Assembly (NCBI GenBank): GCA_027576995.1
Contig: JANBQC010000013.1
Location: 62,001-126,000, forward strand
Direction of reading: 5' to 3'
DNA length: 64,000 nucleotides
Source of the DNA: Dimargaris cristalligena
Lineage: Eukaryota; Kickxellomycota; Dimargaritomycetes; Dimargaritales; Dimargaritaceae
Below the pieces are notes generated by a model that saw only the letters and a list, made by a program, of their open reading frames with translations, ran no database searches and was not told the origin of the DNA. The translations under genes and the position numbers were made by a program. Below are positions 43,256-54,788 of the stretch, piece after piece. Each line of letters opens with the position of its first letter. Position 1 is the stretch's first letter.

Positions 43256-44613
43256 TGGGCTGGTGATTGGACAGTGGAATAGAGGTGTGTCCCCACCCCC
43301 CGTTAAATGATGATGGTCCATCAGCCGCGGTTTACTTGCTTGTTGGTTGCTTTGTCACCCTACACATCCTGTTGGGGCCGTGAATCTATAGATATGAACT
43401 TAACAAAAAAAGGCTATACTTTTTTCTTTGGTACTATAATAAGTGTAAAATAAAACCTGTCTCTAAATTTGCCGAATGTACTGGGTGAGAGGGATTAGTC
43501 TGCTCGATGACTGCCCTCAAATCCTTTTTAGGGTCAGCTACTTTCGATCAATGTTCATCGGTGAATGAATCCTACTAATAGCGGAATAGTTACATCTAAC
43601 TAGCAATATAATAATCATATCCCCACCCGCTGTCCTAGCCAGCAGGGCGATTGAGAACAAGGAACGCTCCCCCACCTTAGTATCCATACTTTATAGAGGC
43701 TTGGTCCGCAACTCGTATCCGACTCTTCTGTCGTTGACAAATATGTGATATACAGCAGCATAATACCAATGCTTCGTATAGTGCAGGAAAATGAGGAGCA
43801 TTGCCGCCTCCTTATTCTATGACCATACCTTGGACTACACAATAGTGGCGGGTACTCCTCATTTGGGAACTTCTGCCCATATGGCTCTCACCAAACATGG
43901 TCAAAGGGAAAGTGGGTTGGTGATAGATCCGTACACCTTAATAATTTATAAACTACTCGTTCGCTCTCACATTAAGTGTGCCCCTCTATTCAATATTTAC
44001 CCGCCCCTTACCCAAACTGCCCCACTCGGTCGCTTTTAAAACAACGACTAATTATCAGACTTTGCATATTTGGGTGCGTCTGCCGATATTGCAAATACAA
44101 GACACTATACCAGCGCTCTACCCCTTGGATATTAAATACCACTCTATAGGTCGTACCCCCCCCCCCCAAATTCATGCCTTTACTACTACTAGTTATGAGG
44201 ATGCAAGCTTTAATTTTAAATTCTGCGCTTCTGACACTATTGACTAACCACTGGGTGATAGTAATGTTCCCCAACGCTGGACACTTGGTAAAAATGCTAT
44301 AAATTCCCTCAATGAGATCACGAGTAAAATTGCCAATTTTTTGGACCCAGGAAACGCTACCATTGATATGAGTTATAGAGTATGAAATTTATAAAAGGTC
44401 TATTTATTAATATTAGTTTACGCTATAATAGAACCATAGGATATACATGTAATCTCCGCATCGAATTTAGTATCAATTAAGGGAGATGGGCTAGATGAAT
44501 GATGCGATCGATTTAAACCCTGTACTAGGTGTTTCGTAGTAATGATATTGCCTCGAAAATCAAAGCAGGTTTATCTCGCTAACCAGATACATATACCCTG
44601 AGCCTAGGTGGCG
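43256..44613. other. Spacer between convergent genes
   Basis: 1.36 kb between the 3' ends of the acyltransferase and the short-chain dehydrogenase. It is AT-rich with a C-run at 44157-44167. No gene recognised. Confidence 0.5.
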
Positions 44614-45770
44614 TTATTTCTGGCGATGAACAAATGTGGCGGAGGCCTGGCCATGGGGCAAAATCAGGGTGTCGGCAATTTCCACGTGGGCGGGTCGGGA
44701 CGTAATAAACACGGCTAGTTCAGCGATGTCGCTGCCGGTCAGAGGGGTCATGCCGGCGTAGACCTGGTCGGCCCGTTGTTGATCCCCCTCGAAGCGCACT
44801 TTGGAGAATTCCGTTTCGACCAATCCGGGATTAATGCTCGAGACCCGAATGGGCGAGTCGGCCAGTTCGAAACGGAGGGTCCGGGTGATGGCATCGACGG
44901 CGTGTTTGGTGGCACAATAAACGCTGCCGTTGGGGTACACTTCGCGGCCCGAAATGGAGCTCACATTCACAATGTGGCCACCCCGGGGGGCCTGTTTCAT
45001 GCGCGGGATGAAGGCTTGGGTGCAGTAGATGAGACCTTTTACGTTGGTGTTGATCATGGTATCGATTTGATCGGCGGGATAGTCGGCGAGGGGGGTTAGG
45101 CCGAGCACTAGGCCGGCGTTGTTGATGAGGATATCGACGGACTGGAAGTCGGCGGGGAGATTGGTAACCACTTGGTCAACCGCTTCCTTGGAGGTCACAT
45201 CCAGGGTCACGGCGAGGGTGCGGATGTCGGGGTACTGCTGGTCCAATTCGGCCTTGAGCTCTTCGATGCGTTTGGTACGGCGGGCGGTTAAAATGATATG
45301 GCAACCCGCGGAGGCGAATGCCTGGGCACAGGCCTCACCAATACCCGCGCTAGCACCGGTACTGATAAGGTGATGGGTCGGGATAGTAGCACAGAAGGCA
45401 TTTAAACGAACAATCGGTAGGGGGTATATGGCAACAAACAAGTTAGCGAATACGGTGGGGACTAATGGTTGGGGGGGGGAGGTTGCCTGTTAGAAAAGGT
45501 GGCGGCAAGAACATATTCTACTAAAGTGGGGCTTGCTCGGTCTTACATAAACACAGTCTTGCCCTTAAGGTTCTTGAACATGGTGCTGGGTTGAGTAGAG
45601 TAGGGGAAACGAGTAGTGGCGGGTCTAAGTAGCGATTGTGGTGCAGAAGGCAATGGAGTCCTGGGCGAAAAGCTAAGAGGAAAAGACCGAAAAGTGGGAG
45701 TAGACACAGCCTTCCGATTCAGGAGGCGGGTTGAATTGAACAGTAGGGAATGTCGAAGCACTTGGGCCAT
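44614..45770 (-). CDS. NADP-dependent short-chain dehydrogenase (YMR226C-like 3-hydroxyacid/serine dehydrogenase)
   Basis: Two exons, 45770-45547 and 45361-44614, give 323 residues. The split codon restores KTVFITGASAGIG, the Rossmann TGxxxGxG cofactor loop (residues 76-83). The NNAG motif (DILINNAG), catalytic Ser in NVSSISG and YCATK (Tyr and Lys) are intact. The C-terminus (VRFEGDQQRADQVYAGMTPLTGSDIAE, TSRPAHVEIADTLILP) matches the YMR226C/YdfG group, which oxidises L-serine, L-allo-threonine and 3-hydroxy acids. The first 63 residues are rich in Arg, Ser, Leu and have almost no acid residues, like a mitochondrial presequence. Met64 (MFKNLKGKTVF) would give the usual cytosolic length. Divergent from the sirtuin gene. 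Confidence 0.9.
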
Positions 45771-46189
45771 TGTTGGGGTTCGGGACTGGGAACTATACAA
45801 GGTAAGAAAGCGAGTTGCTCTGCAAGACTGCTTTGTGGAGCTGCTTAGTCAGTGACCGGGGGAACTCGCTGAAACCGCCGTTTAAGCTGGGCTGAGTTGG
45901 GTTTTTGAGGGTTAGGAGGAGGATCCACTATAGAACATTCCCATGCATCTATACTATTATCTAGTCTGACGCAACATTTCCCCCCGCGCTTAGCCTTATT
46001 GGCCGGGGGTGGTGACCTATCCAGTTGAAAAATCGGGCCACGCTTGTTTAACTTCCGAATTTTATAAACCCTATTGCTACTTATTTCATACCCAGCCTAG
46101 CTCAGTGCATTTCCAACGAACCCAAGTTCCTTTACGCTACATTGGTCAAACTTTACTCCTTATTTTTTCCGAGCGTCCTCCTATTTTAA
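45771..46189. promoter_or_regulatory. Bidirectional promoter, dehydrogenase and sirtuin
   Basis: 419 bases between divergent ATGs at 45770 (minus) and 46190 (plus). No other gene fits. Both upstream elements must lie here; no specific box is clear. Confidence 0.5.
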
Positions 46190-47554
46190 ATGCCCGAGTC
46201 AACTTCGTCTTCGTCTTCGGCAGCTGCTGCACCGACCCGGCCGGGCAACTCAGCCGAGACCGCTGAAACGAGCCCCAAGTTGCCCACTAATGCCCCCTCC
46301 ATTCCGAGCAACCCCGAAGTCGACCACCTGAATCACCAGTTTGAGGACGATTTCTCCCTAGACGCGCCGAATTCCCGCCCGCCGACATCCCCGACGAGAC
46401 CTGGCCTTCCCAAAGGGGCCCCCCATTCTTCCCCAGCGGCATCTCCCCGCCGCCGGGCCCCTCCCTCCGCCTCTTCTCCCTCAGCGGCCCTGCTCACCTC
46501 CGCCAACATCGACGCCATCGCTGATTTAATTCGTACCCGGCGCGCCCGCCGTATCATTGTCATGAGCGGGGCCGGGATATCCACGGCGGCGGGCATCCCT
46601 GATTTCCGGACCCCCGGTACCGGCCTCTACGATAACCTCCAGCGGTTCGATTTGCCCTACGCCGAAGCCATTTTCGATATTGATTACTTCCGGGAGAACC
46701 CTCATCCCTTTTACGCCCTGGCCCGGGAACTGTACCCGGGTAATTTTCAACCAACGCTGTCCCATTATTTTGTGCGGCTGCTGGCGGCCAAGGGATTGCT
46801 TCTGCGTCACTATACCCAGAATATCGATACTTTGGAACGCGTAGCGGGGCTTGATCCGGAGTTGTTGGTCGAGGCCCATGGCTCTTTCCATACCGCCCAC
46901 TGTGTCGCCCCGGCTTGTCGCCAGGAATATAGTCAGTCGTGGCTCCGGGATCGGATCCGTGGGCCCGGCTCCCTACCCCTGTGTATCGCGTGTGAAAACG
47001 ACGACCGCTACGTCAAGCCCGACATTACGTTTTTTGGGGAAGCCCTTCCTTCTTGCTTCTTCGAACGCCTGACGGAAGATTTCCCGCAGTGTGACCTGTT
47101 GATTGTCATGGGCACATCGTTACAAGTCGAACCTTTCGCGTCACTCATCGACCGGGTGCCCCGGCGTACTCCCCGGCTACTCGTGAATCTGGAACTGTGT
47201 GGCGTCCATCCGGGCCGGGCGGGGACCCACCGGGGATTCGATTTTGACGGGACGCGACAGAAACTGCGCCGGGATGCCCTGTATTTAGGCAGTTGTGACG
47301 ATGGATGTTTGCGGCTGGCGGAATTACTAGAGTGGAAAGAAGAGCTGGTCGATTTGCACGAGTCTGAAAACCGGCGGTTGCGGGATGAGGCCAATACGGA
47401 CACTATCAATAGGACGTCCCCATCACCCTGTCCCGAACCCGATGTTGTCCTTGATGCAGAGCTAACGGAAATCACCCAGGAGATTGCTGAAAAATTGGTG
47501 CTAGACCCGTCGCCCGACACGGCCAGTCCGCGATCCTCAGCATCCCCTTCGTGA
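46190..47554 (+). CDS. HST2: SIRT2/HST2-type NAD-dependent protein deacetylase
   Basis: A single exon of 454 residues. A disordered Ser/Pro N-terminus of about 115 residues is followed by the sirtuin core. Motifs seen: MSGAGISTAAGIPDFRTP (NAD binding), TQNIDTLERVAGL, catalytic His230 in EAHGSFHTAHC, the zinc site Cys238, Cys243, Cys265, Cys268 (C-x4-C then C-x2-C as in SIRT2), VKPDITFFGEALP, and MGTSLQVEPFASLI. Class I membership and the CVAPACRQEYS/FFGEALP pattern match Hst2/SIRT2, so deacetylation of histone H4K16 and cytosolic targets is likely. A C-terminal acidic tail of about 80 residues follows. Length is above yeast Hst2 (357) because of both tails. Confidence 0.93.
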   Translation: MPESTSSSSSAAAAPTRPGNSAETAETSPKLPTNAPSIPSNPEVDHLNHQFEDDFSLDAPNSRPPTSPTRPGLPKGAPHSSPAASPRRRAPPSASSPSAALLTSANIDAIADLIRTRRARRIIVMSGAGISTAAGIPDFRTPGTGLYDNLQRFDLPYAEAIFDIDYFRENPHPFYALARELYPGNFQPTLSHYFVRLLAAKGLLLRHYTQNIDTLERVAGLDPELLVEAHGSFHTAHCVAPACRQEYSQSWLRDRIRGPGSLPLCIACENDDRYVKPDITFFGEALPSCFFERLTEDFPQCDLLIVMGTSLQVEPFASLIDRVPRRTPRLLVNLELCGVHPGRAGTHRGFDFDGTRQKLRRDALYLGSCDDGCLRLAELLEWKEELVDLHESENRRLRDEANTDTINRTSPSPCPEPDVVLDAELTEITQEIAEKLVLDPSPDTASPRSSASPS

Positions 47555-48222
47555 TTCTATGATTGACTAGTTCGTTATTTTAGCCCAAAGGCTTATTTCG
47601 GCAATTCCGAGTATTTGCAGCAACTGCGGTGAGTCCCTAGCGGAATCCGTCCTCTGTAATCATTAATTCGTATGGTTTTGCTTTATCTATCTATTCGGAT
47701 TTGTCTTGATAATTAAACACGTATATTTTATGACTCCACATGGTCTATAACGATCTGTTTTAGGGGGACAGGGGTGGCTATCTCTAATCCTATAAATAGC
47801 AGGAATATTAAACATAAGCAATGTGACCCATTAGTAACCCAAGGCCCTTGGACTCGTACCGAGTGATCCTAATCTAACAAGTCTTAGTGTTGGAGGCTTG
47901 ATTTCTGACGAAAGTGTTATCAGTATATAAAAATACGCGTAGTATTTCTACGAGTCATATACGGGTAATCAGGGTAGAGTATAAACGGTTTATTGTATAA
48001 GAATGATAGGGAACGGAACCTCTCCGAACTAGGGATAGCAAGTGCACTTAGGCTTGATTATTGAAAAAATAATTTGACTGTAAATATTGCAAATCCAACT
48101 GGAGGAGTCTGTAACCTGATCACTTTTATTAGCTTATTACTGGCCCCAGGGGCTGTAATAATGGAGGAAGATTTCCTAATTCTTGGGTTGTGGACAGATG
48201 AGACCCATTAACCTAGCATCAA
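47555..48222. other. Spacer between convergent genes
   Basis: 670 bases between the 3' ends of the sirtuin and the Nudix gene, AT-rich, without a recognised gene. Confidence 0.5.
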
Positions 48223-48862
48223 TTAAACCCGGGATTCGTTTCCCGACAGTTCCGACTCGAAATCGGAGCACAAGAGAAAGGCTGCTCGGGCATCGAGCAA
48301 CTCACTGGATGCTGCTAACCATGGAATAAGTTGGCACGCTGTGTCTATGTCATAGGTTACCGCATACCTTATTACAGCGCTGCCATTCCCANNNNNNNNN
48401 NAATGCGAGTGACCGGTGTGTCTCCACCACCCCGGCTGGGGGTGGCACATCGCTGCCATTCCCAGCCGCGGGTTCCTGGGGAATCATTGCATACAAATTA
48501 CTACTTTCGCCCTGCGACATATATAGAAGAAAGCGAACTTGGACATACCACCCTTCTCCCTCATTAACACGATAATAGCCCAGCCACTGCAGTCTATGGC
48601 TTATAGGCCCTATGTCTACGCCCGTTTCTTCATGGACTTCGCGAATGCAAGTTTCCTTAAGACTCTCGGTGGGATCCGGTTTTCCACCCGGGAACTGCCA
48701 CTTCCGGCCATCTTTAGAAACAAGCGCTACCCTCATACCATTGGAATTGCCGTCACTTGTAACAAGCCAACAATATACCTGTTTTACTGACATACATGTG
48801 GGCGGTCGATCGGTGCCAATCCAAATGCGTTCATGGGTGTGGGCGGGAGAAGAGAGCACCAT
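48223..48862 (-). CDS. Nudix hydrolase, interrupted by an assembly gap
   Basis: The minus-strand ATG at 48862 opens a frame with a full Nudix box: GGKPDPTESLKETCIREVHEETGVDI, that is G-x5-E-x7-RE-x2-EE-x-G. Upstream residues (KQVYCWLVTSDGN, VALVSKDGRKWQFPGGK) form the usual beta strands. The frame meets the ten-N gap at 48392-48401. The 14 bases left of the gap (48378-48391) are repeated at 48451-48464. Joining 48862-48451 to 48377-48223 through that repeat gives exactly 189 codons with no stop until TAA at 48223, so the 73 bases between are probably an assembly artefact. Nudix enzymes cleave nucleoside diphosphate derivatives; substrate unknown. As deposited, the gene appears broken. Confidence 0.8.
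48392..48401. other. Assembly gap, ten N
   Basis: Ten ambiguous bases, a conventional placeholder for a gap of unknown length. It lies within the Nudix gene and is flanked by a 14-base repeat (48378-48391 and 48451-48464). Confidence 0.99.
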
Positions 48863-49587
48863 GCCTTTCTTATATAGAAACGCAATAAAGAAATATCCTG
48901 GTAATGGGCTTTACAATAGGGAAACCGGGGGTGGGCTTAGAGAAGGTCAGAAATAAGAAATGGGCTCAAGGAACTGGAACCCTGGTCCTCCACCAGCTGT
49001 TACGTGTCGTATGGGGAAGGGCAAATGGGGTAGAGTGTGTTCGGTTTATTGATAAGGAAATACTAAGGGAAGCAACCTCCCAGCAGAACTAGTGAGAGGA
49101 AGGGGCCCTTGGTTATGATAACAGTTGTCGGGAACACAACCACCCGTCCGGCTGGTTTATTACACTAACTTGGTTATTGACCAAGTGCGGGCCGCTACCG
49201 AATAAACGCTACTCTACTACTAACGAGCCCTTCTAACACTAAACCCTGTGGTGGTTAACCAGCTCCGATAATTGCAGGCAATAGGTCTTATTCCGCCACC
49301 AGTGGCGTTAGGACCCATTCCAGACCAGCTTTCCTGACAGCCTCTATCATCTCTAGCGCGGACTTTACCTTTTTTACATTCCTACTTTAGTCGAGTCTAC
49401 GCTCGCTTTTCCTAATCGCCTCGCTGGGTCGATTCCTTAACCCCTTACTATCTATTTACCGCCGTCGGGCGAGTGGCTGCCCTTTGTCCTGTTGATTTAA
49501 CTACCAACACCCCCATTCTTTTCACCCCCTTGCAAACACACACACACACATACGGGTATTTACTTCCACCGAACTCCAGCCCCTGCG
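48863..49587. other. Divergent spacer, Nudix and DDB1
   Basis: About 720 bases between the starts of the Nudix gene (minus) and DDB1 (plus). A CA microsatellite at 49535-49550 sits about 40 bases upstream of the DDB1 ATG, in the leader. No other gene recognised. Confidence 0.5.
49535..49550. repeat. CA microsatellite in DDB1 leader
   Basis: About eight CA units roughly 40 bases before the DDB1 ATG. Confidence 0.85.
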
Positions 49588-52500
49588 ATGTCCCACCACT
49601 ACGTAGTCACTGCCCACAAGCCGGCATCGGTCCACCATGCACTGCGTGGCCGGTTCTTGGCCCCCAATGAGGACAATTTGATCTTAGGGTAAGTCAAGGA
49701 CATCACCGGGCCCCTGATTCGTCAATGGGTCCAACGATCCGGCAACAGTGTATAACCTGCTGTTAGACTTGCGTGAATGCCTCTTATATATATGCTCGCA
49801 AGCTTGCCCGCCTATCCGGAATGTGTTTATCCAAGGGCGAATAATCGGCTAAAGTCCTGGCTATGGGTAACTTATATTTTGATTGTGGGGTTGGTTCCAT
49901 GTAACTAACTTAAACACTATCTTATGGATGATCACGAAATTCGGTATGATATTCTGAGTATAGAAAAACCACGCGAATTGAAGTATGCCGACTGGCGCCC
50001 AAAGGGCTGATCCGGGCTTACGAGATCCCCATCAATGGCCGAATTGCATCAATGAATCTTTTCCGACCGCAGGTGAGTGATAAATAATAATAGCCCGATT
50101 AATTTAGAATTTACACATTATGGCCATATGGCCGATTGGCCCATTTAACTGACGTACCCTGCCGATGACCCCCTCTTCCCCTCCCCACTCTAATGCTCAT
50201 TTCAATCATCCATTCGAAACTTACCCACGACCCTTTATTTATTTACTGAAAAACCCCTTAATCGCGAACTCCCTAGGGTCGTCAAACGGATTTAATTTTC
50301 ATAGTTACTGAAAAATATCAAATCTGTGTCCTCTCCTGGGACCCTGTGAAAAGCCGTCCGGTAACGGAAGCCACCGGCGACTTGTCCGAAATTGTAGGGC
50401 GGCCCTGCGACAATGGCCAATTGGGCTTGATAGACCCGGACTTCCGGGTCGCCGCCCTCCATCTCTACCAAGGTTCCATTAAAATCATCCCCATTGAAAC
50501 ACCCGGATCGCTAAGAATGCGCGGATCGGGCTCTGGAATGGGAGCAGCATTGAAACGGGCGCATCCGCATTCCCAAGCGACCCTGGGGCTGGGGCGAACC
50601 TCCGGTGGCGGTGGGTCGTTAAGTAGCGTGTACCCTTATAATCCGCGCTATACCGACTATTCGAACGCCTCCCCTAAGGGTAAACAGCCCGCGGTACTCT
50701 CCGCCCAGCCCGGTGATCTGCGGGAGGCTATCCTAGTCCGCATCGAAGAACTCCACGTCCTTTCCATGACTTTCCTCTACCAGACTTCTGTACCCACCCT
50801 CATGGTGCTCTACCGGGACCATACGGGGGTATGCCACGTCAAAACATACGCCGTCGATTTAGAAAACGCCGAACTGGCCCCGGGTCCCTGGCCGACGTTT
50901 CGCGTGGAGAATGGCGCCAATCTTCTGATCCCTTTGGTCTCAGGAGCAGTCGTGATTGTGGGCGAACTGACCATCACGTACTACCACGGGCCCGAACGAA
51001 TTAAAATGATATCCATGAAACCAACTCATATTGAAGTGTACGGTAAAGTGGATGCGGACGACAGCCGCATTATGCTGGGGGACGACGAGGGTAATCTTTA
51101 CATACTCCTACTTCTGCCATCGACGTCGTCGGGACCCGAGGCGATGGGCGCTACTATCACTCGGACCGACGGTAGTAGTGGCGACTTGCCAAACCTTAAA
51201 TTGGAACGACTTGGTAACACGGCGATTGCTTCGGCTTTAGTATACTTACAGGATGACTTCTTGTTTATCGGTTCCCACTACGGGGACTCCCAACTAGTCG
51301 ACCTGGCAGTCCAAGCAGTTACCCCCGGTCAGTACCTCCAGGTTGTCGAAACGTTTCCCAATCTAGCGCCCATCACGGACTTTTGCGTGGTGGACGTGGA
51401 CAAACAGGGCCAGGGGCAAATGGTTACCTGTTCGGGGGCCTACTCCACCGGCAGCCTCCGGGTGATCCGCAACGGTATCGGGATCCATCCACAGCTCGCG
51501 ATGCCCATCCCGGGGGTCAAACACGTTTGGTCCATCCGGCCCCGGTTCGATTCCAGTAATGAGATTCTACTGGTGCTGGGGTTTGCCACGGAAACGAAGT
51601 TGCTCACCCTGGTGGGCCGGGAAATAAAAGGGGGGGAACCTGACCAGGTGGCTTGTTTACGGGAAGTTCATAACTTACCCGGATTCGCCCGGGACGAACC
51701 CACCTTGGGGGCGTACACCATCCGGGGCGACTTGCTTATCCAGGTCACCGAGACCTGTGTCCGGCTGATCCGGTTGCCCACAAAGGGCCTCGAGACCGAA
51801 TGGCGCCCTAGTGGAGGGGCGCGGATCCAGACGGTCAGCGCTAACAGTACCCAGATTTTATTGGCTGTCGAGGACCGGTGGTTGGTATATTTGACCGTTG
51901 AGGGGACCGACAATTCGGGTGGCTCGAGCGGCAATGGTCAGGGTGATTCTAAACCGCGGCTGGTGGAACAGCAACGTCGGCGGTTTGACGCCGATATCGC
52001 TTGTTTGTCCGTCGTGGCTTCCCAGTACTCGGGGTCCCGCGAAATTCGCCTGGCCGCGGTCGGGTTCTGGTCCGACGCAACCGTCCGTGTCATTAAATTG
52101 CCCACCTTGGAAGATGCTTGTGTCCAATGGTTGGGTAGTTCAAGCCAGGCCCACCGCACACCACCCTCTCTGAATGCCCGCCTTGATACCACGTCGGCCA
52201 TCGGCCATGGTAACACTAGTATGAATACGGGAGGGGCGACGCCCTCGCTAAACCAACGCACTCCCCCGCCGCCTCCTCTGCAGCCCGGCGACCCCATCGT
52301 GATGCCCCGCTCGCTGACCTTGATTGAAATGGAAAAGATCTTGTACCTGATGGTCGCATTAGGCGACGGTCACCTGTACCATTTCAAATGTCATCGGATA
52401 ACGGGTGAATTACGGGACCGCAAGAAGGTCAGTTTGGGAAACCGACCTCTTCGTCTGTCGCACTTTTACTCGGTCGTGGAGAGCGAGCGAGGGGTTCGCA

Positions 52501-54014
52501 TCACCGAACCGCACGTCTTCGTATCGGGGGACAAGCCCACCATCATCCACAGCAGCGGCTGTAAACTGTCTTTCGCCAATGTTAACGAGCCGGCCGTCTA
52601 CGACATGTGCTCATTCCGATCCCATATCTTGCCTAAATCAATTGTCCTGGTGGACGACAGTGGCGTTCGAGTGGGTCATATTGATGATATCCAGAAACTC
52701 CATATTCGCACCGTCCCCTTGCCCGGCTACATGGCCCGACGCATTTGTTACCAGGAAGCCAACTGGGTGTTCGGGGTGTTGACCTCCTTGGTCCCCGGCG
52801 CGGATACCCCCCAGGTGGGGGGGTTGGATGATAGTTCCGGGATGGTGGTAGAGGGCCGGTCCGACGCGGTCACCTCCGCGTTCAATGTGATCGATAGTCA
52901 GACCTTCCAACTTGCTGACAGTTTCCATCTACGGCCCTACGAACAGGCCGAAAGTATCCTCAGCCGCCAGTTCCCCCATGACAAAGCGGACTATTTTATC
53001 GTGGGGACCGCCTTCATTTACCCCAACACCAATGATACCACCGAAGGCCGCCTACTTGTGCTACGGTTTGCCTCGGAACAACGCAAGATTGAGCTGGTCT
53101 GCGAACTCACCGTGCCCGGTGCGGTCTACAGTCTAGCGGCATTGACCGCCACGGGCCACCTGGCGGCTACGGTGAACAACCGGACGGTGGTGTACGAATG
53201 GCTGGCCAATGAAGTGGGAGGGGGAAGCGGCAGTCATGGCGGCTCCCCGCTTCGCGAAGTCTGCGCCTACTACAGTCACGTTCTGGCCCTTTCTCTGGAT
53301 ACACAGGGCCCCCTCCTAGCGGTAGGCGACTTGATGCGGTCGATTACTCTGCTCAAATTCGATGCCCAAGCCCGGACCCTGACCGAAGTGGCCCGGGACT
53401 ATCATACCAACTGGATGACCGCTTTAGCGTCCCTGGACGATGTGGGCCGGGAATACCTCGGGGCCGAAATTTCGTACAATCTCTTTACCGTGCGCCGGGA
53501 GGGCGGCAACTTGTCTTCCTATGCCTCCTCCTCCTCCTCCTCCTCGCACGCCACGGAGGGTGACCACCACAACCCCCGACTCGAAACCACGGGTCAGTTC
53601 CACCTGGGGGATTTCGTCAACCGTTTCCGGCCCGGTGCGCTCGTCATGAATCTCCCGGATTCCCATCCGGTGGCCCGGCCGCAACTGCTCTACGGGACCG
53701 TCAATGGGGCAATCGGGGTCGTGGCCTCCCTCACGGCTGAACGGTTCGACCTCCTCCAGCGTCTGCAAACGAACCTCACGCGCGTTATCCAACCCGTGGG
53801 CGGACTGCCCCATGATCGCTGGCGGGCCTTTACTAATACCCAGCGGAGTGTGCCGGCTGAAGGATTTATCGACGGCGATCTCGTGGAACAATTCCTAGAC
53901 TTGGATAATACGGAGATGCAGGCCGTGGTCAGTGGGGCCCACGGCGGAACACCCCTGGACCTGACGGTGGATGAGCTGACGCGCATGGTAGAAGACCTTA
54001 CCAATATCTACTAA
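49588..54014 (+). CDS. DDB1: DNA damage-binding protein 1, CUL4 ligase adaptor
   Basis: Three exons, 49588-49688, 49964-50072 and 50277-54014, give 1315 residues. The first two short exons restore the DDB1 N-terminus: MSHHYVVTAHKPASVHHALR, TTRIEVCRLAPKGLIRAYEI and TDLIFIVTEKYQICVLSWD. Exon 3 contains the beta-propeller signatures GQGQMVTCSGAYSTGSLRVI and RNGIGIHPQLAMPIPGVKHVW and the C-terminal CPSF-A region (FHLGDFVNRFRPGALV, LLYGTVNGAIGVVASL, FIDGDLVEQFLDLDN). DDB1 links substrate receptors (DCAFs) to CUL4-RBX1 and acts in nucleotide excision repair and replication control. It is longer than human DDB1 (1140) because of Gly/Ser/Pro-rich inserts near bases 50520-50700, 52140-52280 and 53510-53570. 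The long exon lacks an ATG near its start, which is why the upstream exons are needed. Confidence 0.96.
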
Positions 54015-54788
54015 ATCTGACCTGCACACACCCTTTCCTCCTCGTTCTCCTCCTTCCCTGATTAAATCTTTTACTCAATACTATTATTTTTTTAAAATGT
54101 AGTTCGGTGTTTGTTTTTTGTTGTGGTGGGGGCGGGGGCTATTGTTTCTTAACGTCGTGCATTCCGTCCCCGACTCCACCTTTATTGTCCATGATTGGGA
54201 CAAACACCCCCCCCCCTTCAACCCTCCTTTCCCTAACACTGGGCGGTATTGAAGAAGGGTATGGAAGGAGGACCAGAGTGTATGACTCTGGGACCTGTGT
54301 TATTTCAAACCACTTCACTACTATTTTTTTTGTATTCACCCTCATTAAACGCCAGGTTTATTGTCTAATGTTCACACCCTTTTCGCTATCACTTACTATC
54401 CAGGCCGTTTTGTTACTCTTTATACATCGGCCTGCTTCCTTTTCGTTTCCAATGTACCAACTGCACCATGCGTAACTCGCAAACTATATATACCCCTTTT
54501 AAGATTAAATAATGTGGAGTTCTCACGTTGCTGCAATTAGAATTAGACATTGTCCTTTGATTTGAAGGGTAGTGAGGAGAGGGGTGGGGGGATGATTGAT
54601 TGTTGGTAGGGTTAACGAGGTGGGGTGAGTAAAAGAAACCCTTTGGTTCAGAGTTTTCTTCCAGTCCAGAACACCGGGGATGGGGGAGAGAGATGTTTCA
54701 CCCACAATTAAGTATAACCAATGCGGCTTTATTCCTAAAGTATATTGACGAGCGAAAATTTTATCATATACAGACACGCACACTCACA
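54015..54788. other. Spacer between convergent genes
   Basis: About 770 bases between the 3' ends of DDB1 (plus) and the MscL gene (minus). AT-rich with T-runs near 54085 and 54325. No gene recognised. Confidence 0.5.

Noticed and set aside
48223..48459. Separate small gene on the left side of the N-gap
   Set aside because: It is explained as the C-terminus of the Nudix protein after merging the 14-base overlap.
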